Shown: positions 1-5,207 of the stretch, one piece after another | Numbering within the stretch: position 1 is the first letter of the stretch | Layout of the letters: every line of letters starts with the position of its first letter | Source: DASQFI01 sp035633215 | Lineage (GTDB): Bacteria > Acidobacteriota > Vicinamibacteria > Vicinamibacterales > SCN-69-37 | Assembly (NCBI GenBank): GCA_035633215.1 | Contig: DASQFI010000061.1 | Coordinates: 1-13,906 of the forward strand | Length of the DNA stretch: 13,906 nt | Reading direction: 5' to 3' | Translations under genes and position numbers: made by a program | Notes under the pieces: model-generated | Database searches by the model: none | What the model saw: only the letters and a program-made list of their open reading frames with translations | Told to the model about the DNA's origin: nothing

Positions 1-95
1 TCATCGAGGACCAGACGTACGGCCCCCGCCTTGAACTCCTCAGTGAACCGCCGTCGCGGTCGTCTTGCTGGTTTGCTTGATCCCATTTTGGACAT
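1..95 (-). CDS. IS3-family transposase OrfA, N-terminal part (runs off the left edge)
   Basis: Reading the minus strand from an ATG at 95 gives about 31 residues that begin MSKMGSSKPARR and continue with the motif RRFTEEFKAGAVRLVLDE. That motif is the start of the helix-turn-helix DNA-binding region of IS3/IS911-type OrfA proteins, which bind the element ends and are joined to the OrfB catalytic part by frameshifting. A GAGAGG stretch lies just upstream as a possible ribosome binding site. A second in-frame ATG lies three codons in. The rest of OrfA and all of OrfB would lie left of the window, so whether the element is intact cannot be judged. Confidence 0.8.
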   Translation of the reverse strand, partial: MSKMGSSKPARRPRRRFTEEFKAGAVRLVLD

Positions 96-120
96 CGTAT
101 CCGCCTCTCGGAAGATGTCC
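90..120. repeat. Inverted repeat around the OrfA start
   Basis: GGACATC at 90-96 pairs with GATGTCC at 114-120, and an inner TCCG/CGGA pair strengthens the stem. The structure covers the OrfA ATG and its ribosome binding site region. Many IS elements limit transposase translation with such a structure. That role is inferred here. Confidence 0.4.
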
Positions 121-136
121 ACGGAATCGGATCAAT

Positions 137-256
137 GCCAAAGTGGTTAAGCTGACGGTCCTTCGGCGTCCAGTTCTTCAGCGACTTTGGAAAGGGCGGG
201 AACGTCAGTTTGGCCATCCGCTCATTATCCGAGACCGGTGCAGTCGTCTGGGCCAC
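137..256 (-). pseudogene. Coding-like fragment ending at the IS3-type element
   Basis: From a GTG at 256 the minus strand reads VAQTTAPVSDNERMAKL, then a stretch with FPPFPKSLKNWTPKDRQLN, about 40 codons up to the presumed IS end near 134. The composition is protein-like. A GTG or the ATG at 217 could start it. It lies five bases after the stop of another short coding-like piece (262-357), as in an operon. I do not recognise the family. The simplest reading is the N-terminus of a gene interrupted by the insertion sequence. Chance open frame is the alternative. Confidence 0.3.
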
Positions 257-261
257 TGCCG

Positions 262-357
262 CTACGCTGTTTCTGTGTCTTGAATGTCAATCCGATAGAT
301 ACACGGCAGCGGCTCCGTCGTTCCGTCGCGGCGAGTGACAACACCGGGAATCGTGTT
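262..357 (-). pseudogene. C-terminal coding-like fragment, unknown family
   Basis: This is a 31-codon open stretch on the minus strand containing TRRDGTTEPLPCIYRIDIQD and ending in TAG at 262-264. It is closed upstream by an in-frame TGA at 358-360 and has no start codon. The balanced, non-repetitive composition suggests the tail of a former gene. It sits directly upstream of the next fragment (137-256). No family assignment is possible from the sequence. Confidence 0.25.
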
Positions 358-429
358 TCATGGTGTCGTCATGCTGGCCAAGGGGGAGCGATTCGAGATT
401 CGAGGGGCGGCACAACGGTCCGCTCCGCC

Positions 430-563
430 AGTTGCGGACATCGTCCAGTGCGGCCCGGTTATTCGTAACCCGCTGCTACTAAGAGGGTTAAACGATGCCA
501 TGGAAGTGGCGGCCTGTAAGTTGCTGATTTTATGGAACTTATGTGGCTGAGATGTCCGCAACT
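430..563. repeat. 134-bp MITE-like element with 13-bp perfect terminal inverted repeats
   Basis: AGTTGCGGACATC at 430-442 is the exact reverse complement of GATGTCCGCAACT at 551-563. Inside, TAAGTT (517-522) and AACTTA (536-541) form a smaller stem around a CTGATTTTAT motif. The first 26 bases after the initial A (431-456) recur with one mismatch at 3000-3025, and the core 516-533 recurs at 3085-3102. No convincing protein is encoded. Size, perfect ends and a second copy fit a non-autonomous mobile element, but no flanking target duplication is evident. Confidence 0.55.
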
Positions 564-898
564 AGTTGATCCGAGAAGCAGCGTAAATGGCCTGTTATCG
601 ACAGGTTCGCCAAGGTTTCGCGAGATGAGTCTCGAAGAGCTTACGCAACCTTGCCGGCTCAAGCTGTCGTGGCCGCCGACGCCCAGCCACCGCGATCCAG
701 CACGTGGCTGCGCTGCGGCGTCGAATCGCCCGTGACCAAAAGGACGGCGCGACAAAGTGCGACGAGGCCACGATGTTTTTCATGGGGGCGACGGTGTCCG
801 GGAACGAGCCGGGGCGTTCCTTCGGGACTGGGATGTTCCGAATCGGCGCTGGCTCGAGCGAATGCGGACGACCTGCTGAACCTGTCGCGCCAGATTGC
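564..898. other. Gap without a supported gene
   Basis: Several overlapping open frames run through here on both strands, typical of GC-rich DNA. None shows a recognisable motif together with a start and ribosome binding site. One plus-strand stretch near 690-830 is moderately protein-like, with no match I can name, and it changes frame near 820-850. It could be a decayed gene. The last bases form the 3' flank of the Mrr-like gene. Confidence 0.4.
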
Positions 899-1840
899 CT
901 ACTCTGACTGCTGCGTTCCTGACGGGGGCGTCGGCGACTTGACCCTCGGGCTGAGCACGAAATCCGATCTGCCGTCGGAGGTCCGCACCGCGGCGGCAGC
1001 GGAGGTCTCATCTCCTTGCTGGAGCATGGAGAAAACGAAATGCGCCTTCTCCTCTCCCCTCGTATAGGTCTTCGACGCGAATGAAAGGCCAGCGTCGCCG
1101 TAGATCTTGCGGTCGAATTTCGTGTTGCTGCGCTCGCGGTCGAAGGCTATCTCGAGCTCGATTCGCTCCAGAAATCGAGAGTCGCCGGAAGGCAGAACCA
1201 GCTCGAACCCGTCGGGCATAGCGATCGTGACGGGCAGCCGTTCAACGTCATCGTTGTCAAACGTAAACTGCGCCACAGGCGATGCCGTGCAATACCAATG
1301 CAGAACGTCCGCCAGCGGGAGCGTTTGATCGCCAAGCCTCAGCGATACGTCGGCGACCATCATCGTGTCGGGTATGGGCTCCTGGCCCTTAACCAGATGC
1401 AGCGAGACGTTCTCCGCGACTGGAAAGTGCGCAACGACCAAGGCCGCGTCAGGCAACTCCGCGATCAGGTGCCAGTTCGCCGACGTTGCTTCTTCGAGTG
1501 TGAGTGTCTGGATGCGCGCCTTCTCGGCTGCCGCCCGCGCCGTCTTGGCGAAGCCCGCCCGCGCGACCGCGATCACCTTGTCGACGGGCAGGTTGGCGTA
1601 TTTGCCCCGCAGGGTGTCGATCCAGATCTGATCCGCCTTGCGCTTGTGGTCGCGGCACTCCAGCGCGAGCGTCACGTCCTTGCCGCTGACGGTCGCATGA
1701 ACGCAGACATCGACCTCCCGCAGCTCTCCGGTCAGGCGGTCGGCGAGCATCTCCGATTCGACGACACGGACCCCGGACGCGGCGAGCTGCCGCTCGACTA
1801 GGGCGATCAACGCCTGGAAATCGTTGGTGCGCTTTGGCAC
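899..1840 (-). CDS. Restriction-endonuclease-like (Mrr/PD-(D/E)XK type) protein
   Basis: 313 residues starting at a GTG (CAC at 1838-1840). No strong ribosome binding site precedes it. The N-terminal 115 residues resemble Mrr-like PD-(D/E)XK nuclease domains. A helix (FQALIALVERQLAASG) is followed by a strand with the acidic residue in REVDVCV (Asp44), then LALECRDHKRKADQIW (Glu61-x-Arg63, where the usual motif is E-x-K), then KVIAVARAGFAKTAR, the typical distal strand-helix. Residues 120-313 form an additional region of unknown fold. Family members bind or cut DNA, often as anti-phage or modified-DNA restriction enzymes. Substitution of Arg for the motif Lys leaves activity open. The gene follows a DUF1778/GNAT toxin pair and a small ORF on the same strand and may share their transcript. 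Confidence 0.65.
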   Translation of the reverse strand: MPKRTNDFQALIALVERQLAASGVRVVESEMLADRLTGELREVDVCVHATVSGKDVTLALECRDHKRKADQIWIDTLRGKYANLPVDKVIAVARAGFAKTARAAAEKARIQTLTLEEATSANWHLIAELPDAALVVAHFPVAENVSLHLVKGQEPIPDTMMVADVSLRLGDQTLPLADVLHWYCTASPVAQFTFDNDDVERLPVTIAMPDGFELVLPSGDSRFLERIELEIAFDRERSNTKFDRKIYGDAGLSFASKTYTRGEEKAHFVFSMLQQGDETSAAAAVRTSDGRSDFVLSPRVKSPTPPSGTQQSE

Positions 1841-1889
1841 GGACTGCTGTGTGCGATCTTATCGCGGCGTGGACCCCAGATCTAAACGG

Positions 1890-2060
1890 TCAGGTCGCCT
1901 GCGGCGGCGTTCGAGGAAGGTTGAACTCCGCCTCGGAACTGAGATGCATGTCGTTCCAGGTGCGCCACGCCTCCTGCTCCGTCTTGTAGGCCTCGGCGTC
2001 GGCGACGCGCGGACGCATCGCAACGAGTCGGGGAGTGGGGCAAATACGGATCAAGAACAC
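1890..2060 (-). CDS. Small hypothetical protein (or gene remnant) between toxin and nuclease genes
   Basis: A 56-codon frame from a GTG at 2060 to a TGA at 1890-1892. It reads through ICPTPRLVAMRPRVADAEAY and then EQEAWRTWNDMHLSSEAEFN. The composition is strongly protein-like, unlike the Arg/Pro-rich shadow frames over the same bases. An ATG at 2018 would give 42 residues. The open frame extends upstream to a TAG near 2100 without an ATG, so this could also be the C-terminal end of an eroded gene. It lies 47 bases after the GNAT gene and 49 bases before the nuclease gene, all on the minus strand, suggesting one transcript. No family recognised. Confidence 0.4.
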   Translation of the reverse strand: MFLIRICPTPRLVAMRPRVADAEAYKTEQEAWRTWNDMHLSSEAEFNLPRTPPQAT

Positions 2061-2107
2061 GTACGGCGAAGTTCCGTTTCCCCCAAAGGAGAGCTGCTAA
2101 AGAATCG

Positions 2108-2626
2108 TCAGCTCGCGCTGGGCGGGCTGAGGTTCTTCTCAACCTCTGCGAGCGTGATCATCATCATCATTGGATCGACCGGACACTCGTGAAATCCGGC
2201 ACGTGCATAGAAGCGCTTCGCGTCGTCTGACATCGCATGGAGGAGCATCGCGCGAATGCCAGCGATTTGAGCGGCCGCGATGGTGCGGAGCAGGGCGTCC
2301 TTTAGAAGCGCGGAACCAAGACCTTGTTTCTGGTAGGCGGAATCGACGGCCAAACGCGCAAGCACCATCACCGGAATTGGATCCGGCATGTTGCGCCTCG
2401 TTTTGGCGGACACGTCCTTGTGAGCAACTGCGCCGTTCGCAAGCGCATAGAAGGCGACCACACGTCCGCCTTCTGTCACGACGTAGGTCCGTGAGGTGCC
2501 CAGCGCCTCATTCGCAAGCGCTCGGCGTTTCAGCCAATTGTCGAGTTCAGGCGTACCGGAGTCGAAAGCGCTAACGTCGTGCTCGGCTGTCAGGTGCTCT
2601 GGAGCGCTAATTCCTACCGCACTCAT
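2108..2626 (-). CDS. GNAT-family acetyltransferase toxin (TacT/AtaT-like)
   Basis: 172 residues. The N-terminus has the family pattern of a Phe-Asp-Ser-Gly stretch followed by LDNWLKRRA. Residues 86-110 contain motif A: VMVLARLAVDSAYQKQGLG, with the acetyl-CoA pyrophosphate loop Q-K-Q-G-L-G at 99-104. Tyr140 in RFYARAGF matches the catalytic tyrosine of TacT-type toxins. The C-terminus has the usual DPM(M)MMITL strand. Such toxins acetylate the amino group of charged tRNA and stop translation until neutralised by a DUF1778 antitoxin. The start ATG overlaps the antitoxin stop by four bases (ATGA at 2626-2623), the standard layout. All key residues are present, so it looks functional. Confidence 0.93.
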   Translation of the reverse strand: MSAVGISAPEHLTAEHDVSAFDSGTPELDNWLKRRALANEALGTSRTYVVTEGGRVVAFYALANGAVAHKDVSAKTRRNMPDPIPVMVLARLAVDSAYQKQGLGSALLKDALLRTIAAAQIAGIRAMLLHAMSDDAKRFYARAGFHECPVDPMMMMITLAEVEKNLSPPSAS

Positions 2627-2907
2627 CGCTCCCAGGGCGCTTTTCTAGAGAGAAGCTCCCGCAGACGCGGGTTCTCGGCGGGAGACGCATCCAGGGCAGC
2701 GTTGAACTTCGCGAACGCATCCGTGTCCAGCTGAAAATACCGCTGGTCGAGAAGTACAGTTGTCGCTTCACGGGTTGCTGCGTCCAGAACGAACTGAGTA
2801 CGGTCCTTCCCGGCAGCTTCAGCGGCTCGATCGATGAGCGTGCGTCGCTCTTCCTCGATGCGGATGTTGATGGTTCGTGTCCGCGCGGCGGTTGCAGTGG
2901 CTGCCAT
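2623..2907 (-). CDS. DUF1778 antitoxin (TacA-like, ribbon-helix-helix)
   Basis: 94 residues. TRTINIRIEEERRTLIDRAAEAAGKDRTQFVLDAA is a ribbon-helix-helix DNA-binding fold typical of DUF1778. The C-terminal region (about 55-94, including YFQLDTDAFAKFNAALD) is the toxin-binding tail, with the LD near the end characteristic of the family. A good ribosome binding site, AGGAG, lies at 2918-2914, six bases before the ATG. The protein should form a complex with the downstream GNAT toxin and repress their shared promoter, whose spacer carries a palindromic element. Confidence 0.93.
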   Translation of the reverse strand: MAATATAARTRTINIRIEEERRTLIDRAAEAAGKDRTQFVLDAATREATTVLLDQRYFQLDTDAFAKFNAALDASPAENPRLRELLSRKAPWER

Positions 2908-2951
2908 GGTTTGCTCCTATGCGACGCCCATGTCGAGACGTCGATGTCCCT

Positions 2952-2980
2952 ACTTTAGCGTCTTGTATACACGCTGTCAA
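2952..2980 (-). promoter_or_regulatory. Sigma-70 promoter and operator of the toxin-antitoxin pair
   Basis: On the minus strand TTGACA (2980-2975) is followed after exactly 17 bases by TAAAGT (2957-2952), about 45 bases upstream of the antitoxin ATG. The spacer contains the inverted repeat AGCGT...ACGCT around a GTATAC palindrome. A ribbon-helix-helix antitoxin bound there would block RNA polymerase, giving autorepression. The -35 is perfect and the -10 matches 4 of 6. The operator role is inferred from the family. Confidence 0.7.
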
Positions 2981-2999
2981 CACATCATCGATCGAACCT

Positions 3000-3137
3000 G
3001 TTGCGGACATCGTCCAGTCCGGCCCCTCCGCCCGCAACACATTACGGGTCAATGACTTAGACCGACAGGTCAAGACTCATCCTTGCAAGTCGCTGATTTT
3101 ATTGGATTTATTGGGCTGGCTCGCCGCACTGGACGAT
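3000..3137. repeat. Diverged second copy of the MITE-like element
   Basis: Bases 3000-3025 match 431-456 with one mismatch. GCAAGTCGCTGATTTTAT at 3085-3102 matches 516-533 with two mismatches. The right side carries CGCCGCACTGGACGAT (3122-3137), the reverse complement of the sub-terminal part of the left end (one mismatch within this copy, none against the copy at 440-454). Both copies have the same orientation and nearly the same length, and they flank the toxin-antitoxin, small ORF and nuclease block. The outermost right bases differ, so this copy is eroded or is a different family member. Confidence 0.5.
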
Positions 3138-3440
3138 TTCGACCCTGGCTCATCCGTGAGGCCGCCTGATGTAGCGGTTTGCTAAACGTCGATCAGCATT
3201 TTTCGGCCATCGCCGTTTTTCCCCGTAAATCCACGCCATTTAGTTACTTCCTCGATTCACCGACTTGGCTCCTCTTGGCTCTGGATGGCCGGATTTTGGA
3301 GGTCGCAGGGACAATTTCAGGGACAGTAATTGGCAGATCTCTCGCGTTCATGCGGACTACGTGAGACTCGCTCGCAGCCGCTTCGGAGACCCAGAATCTC
3401 TCGACCAAGTCCCGACAACACCATGCCTCGCGCCCGACCT
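3138..3440. other. Gap without a supported gene; contains a GGGACA repeat
   Basis: No open frame here has protein-like content. Two GGGACA hexamers at 3308-3313 and 3320-3325 lie in GGGACA-ATTTCA-GGGACA-GTAATT. I associate this pattern with REP-type sequences near IS200-like (RAYT) transposases, but no transposase is visible. The stretch probably holds remains of mobile elements. Confidence 0.35.
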
Positions 3441-3455
3441 TTGCCGGGCCGCGTG

Positions 3456-3655
3456 CTGACGAGCGATACGGCGACGGACAGATTCAGAACGAGCGCCGCG
3501 GGTCATCACGCTGGCGTCGGACGCCGTTTCGCCTCGCGCTCGGCGCCGACGCGGTCGAGGCGATTCGGACGAAGCACGCGGTGTTGCGCTCCGAGCTGGA
3601 GCGCTGGGAGGCTGTGGCGCGCGCAACGACGTTGGGCACGGTCCAGCGATCCTGA
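3456..3655 (+). pseudogene. C-terminal remnant of a short-chain dehydrogenase/reductase, frameshifted
   Basis: One frame reads SERAPRVITLASDA up to about 3523. The next frame continues from 3524 with PFRLALGADAVEAIRTKHAV and LRSELERWEAVARATTL, ending in TGA at 3653-3655. Joined, this matches the usual tail of classical SDR oxidoreductases (a GDPxxAA-like helix, then PxRLxLGxDA, then an amphipathic helix with ELxxWExV). The Rossmann fold and the catalytic YxxxK region are absent, and the upstream sequence is not recognisable. So this is the end of a dead gene on the plus strand, opposite to the neighbouring minus-strand genes. The left limit is approximate. Confidence 0.55.
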
Positions 3656-3700
3656 CCGCCGCTCGGCTCTCGTCGGCGAGCTGCACGTGAACCTGATGCG

Positions 3701-4408
3701 TCATGCGCCAATTCGGTAGAACGCCGTCAGGCCGAGCCCGTTGAACACCGGGCGCGCCTGGATTCTTCGTTGAACCCAGTACACTTCAACGGAGACACGT
3801 CTGACGGTCTTGACGGCGCCGACCTGAAATCGCTTCTCGAAGAGACCATCACCAACGACGGCGATCGCTTCAGCCGATCCATAGACGCCGACGCGCAGTG
3901 GACCGGGTGGCAACCAGGACAGCCTCAGCCGGTCGCGGCCACGCACCGTGGCTCCTGCCAGGCGGTTCGGACGCCGCTCGAGCAGAAATCGGTTGTCGAT
4001 CGCCACACGCCCGCGAAGGGGCAGCCACGTGGCGCCTCCTCTCAACAGAGACGTTCCGGCCGAGTCTGCACCTGTGGGCGCAACGTAGACGTAACCGACC
4101 ACGAGCTGCGCCGCCTCCTGCAGCGCAAGGCTCGTCTCGGTGATCAGGATTTGGCTATCGATGTCACCCAGATATCCAACTCTGATGACGCTGCGCCACC
4201 GGTCCTGCACGCTGACGTCAACGCCGGCGAGCGTCCAGACGACTGGCGTGCGCTCATCGCTGCCCGCGCTCTGAGCTGGCTGTGCGAGCACCGGAGTTGG
4301 CACACACACTCCAGCGCAGAACAACAGGACCACTATCGTCGGGCGTCGAATCCACGAGGCCAGATCGAGACGGCTGCCAGGGGCCAGCGGACGTCTCGGA
4401 GTCGCCAC
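3701..4408 (-). CDS. Exported DUF2490-like protein (probable outer-membrane beta-barrel)
   Basis: About 235 residues from a GTG at 4408, eight bases after the preceding gene's stop. An in-frame GTG at 4450 would add 14 residues and overlap that gene. A hydrophobic segment TIVVLLFCAGVCVPTPVLAQ ends in a signal peptidase site after VLA, so the protein is exported. The mature part alternates short strands: WTLAGVDVSVQDRWRSVIRV, then RVAIDNRFLLERR, RGRDRLRLSW, then FEKRFQVGAVKTVRRVSVEV, and a C-terminal strand ending FYRIGA. This resembles DUF2490, whose members have a paired R-(N)-R-x-R-L strand signature and are predicted outer-membrane barrels of unknown role. It is probably co-transcribed with the SnoaL-like gene upstream. 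Family call moderate, export call firm. Confidence 0.55.
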   Translation of the reverse strand: MATPRRPLAPGSRLDLASWIRRPTIVVLLFCAGVCVPTPVLAQPAQSAGSDERTPVVWTLAGVDVSVQDRWRSVIRVGYLGDIDSQILITETSLALQEAAQLVVGYVYVAPTGADSAGTSLLRGGATWLPLRGRVAIDNRFLLERRPNRLAGATVRGRDRLRLSWLPPGPLRVGVYGSAEAIAVVGDGLFEKRFQVGAVKTVRRVSVEVYWVQRRIQARPVFNGLGLTAFYRIGA

Positions 4409-4416
4409 GCGCGCGT

Positions 4417-4917
4417 CTACTTTGTTGCGACCGGCGTTACACGCGCCCACAGCTCGTCGAACTCGATGCTGTCGAAGAACGCGGACGCGGCAATCACCTT
4501 TCCGTCACGCATGTCCAGGAACCACGCGTAGGTGTTGACGTACGGCTTGCCGTCATGTGCCGTGCCCGTTGCGTCGAAGAACACGATGACGGTGTCGCCA
4601 TCCGTGTAGATGTGCCGAATCACGGGCGTGAGCGGCGTACGCATCCGTGCGTTGAAGGGGCGGATGACGTCGCGCATGAACGCCTCCCGGCTTTCATACG
4701 TCTTCGCGGCGACCGAGCGGCCAACGATCGTCCAGGTCGCATTGTCGGCGAGCAGATCGTAGGGGCTGCCCGTGCCACTGCTCCATGCCCTGAAACTGGC
4801 TTCGACGATCGCCTTGTTTCGTGATTCCGCCGAGCCCGCATTCGACTGTGCCGGGAGGATGCCCCTGGCGCTGATTAAGAACATCACGACCACGAGAGCG
4901 AGAACCACGTTGCGCAC
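4417..4917 (-). CDS. Exported SnoaL-like / NTF2-fold protein
   Basis: 166 residues with a GTG start at 4917, chosen because GGAAAGGGGA ends five bases upstream. In-frame ATG at 4950 is the main alternative; its upstream sequence is poorer. Residues 1-24 (VRNVVLALVVVMFLISARGILPAQ) form a signal peptide. The rest is a single NTF2-like cone: NKAIVEASFRAWSSG, LLADNATWTIVGRS, a helix ending in DVIRPFNARM, then VIRHIYTDGDTVIVFFDATG, the AWFLDMRDGKVIAASAFFDS strand and a short terminal helix. This is the SnoaL/polyketide-cyclase-like clan, in which the cone binds small hydrophobic ligands. Many members lack a known reaction. It pairs with the exported DUF2490-like gene downstream and is divergent from the kinase operon. 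Confidence 0.8.
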   Translation of the reverse strand: MRNVVLALVVVMFLISARGILPAQSNAGSAESRNKAIVEASFRAWSSGTGSPYDLLADNATWTIVGRSVAAKTYESREAFMRDVIRPFNARMRTPLTPVIRHIYTDGDTVIVFFDATGTAHDGKPYVNTYAWFLDMRDGKVIAASAFFDSIEFDELWARVTPVATK

Positions 4918-5207
4918 CGCGTCCCCTTTCCGATCTGCATTGCTAAACATCGTTGTTACAGGCCTCGAGCATGCTGGGTCGAGACTTGAGAATGAGTGCA
5001 GGCGAGGTTCCACGAGTGGAAGTGCAGATTTCCCGGAAAAAACAGACAATGAGAGGCCTATGTCGCCGCGGCTCGCGTCGACCTCGACACCGCCGCTGTC
5101 GACCAGTGGTCTCAGCCGACGGGTCTGAAGGATCCTTTACGGACCACGGGCCTCAGAGGAGACGGCACCACGAACACACAGGCTCCGTGAGTACTGAGAG
5201 AGGGATC
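4918..5207. promoter_or_regulatory. Divergent intergenic region with two palindromes
   Basis: This gap separates the minus-strand SnoaL-like gene from the plus-strand kinase operon and must carry both promoters. Two palindromes stand out: TTCCAC-GA-GTGGAA at 5008-5021 and TTTCC-C-GGAAA at 5029-5039, sharing TTCC...GGAA arms. They could be operator sites for a regulator of either unit. I could not place convincing -35/-10 boxes. The open plus-strand frame through the gap is Arg/His-rich and not protein-like. Confidence 0.35.

Larger units (their letters stand above)
1..134 (-). mobile_element. End of an IS3-family insertion sequence (partial)
   Basis: The OrfA start lies about 40 bases from a candidate terminus. 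On the minus strand the sequence TGATCCGATTCCGTGGACAT starts at 134 and begins with TG, as IS3-family inverted repeats do. The coding-like frame on the outer side stops making sense at this point. The boundary is inferred, because the other end of the element is outside the window. Confidence 0.5.

Noticed and set aside
430..563. Integron attC site
   Set aside because: The ends are GTTGCGG...CCGCAAC, the reverse of the RYYYAAC...GTTRRRY arrangement, and no integrase is seen.
651..1067. Plus-strand open frame of 138 codons overlapping the 3' end of the Mrr-like gene
   Set aside because: No start signals or family motif; the C-terminal half is antisense to the better supported nuclease gene. 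Only a short part near 840-900 looks protein-like.
4953..5207. N-terminal extension of the kinase frame by 85 codons
   Set aside because: Arg/His-rich, not protein-like, and a good ribosome binding site precedes the ATG at 5208.
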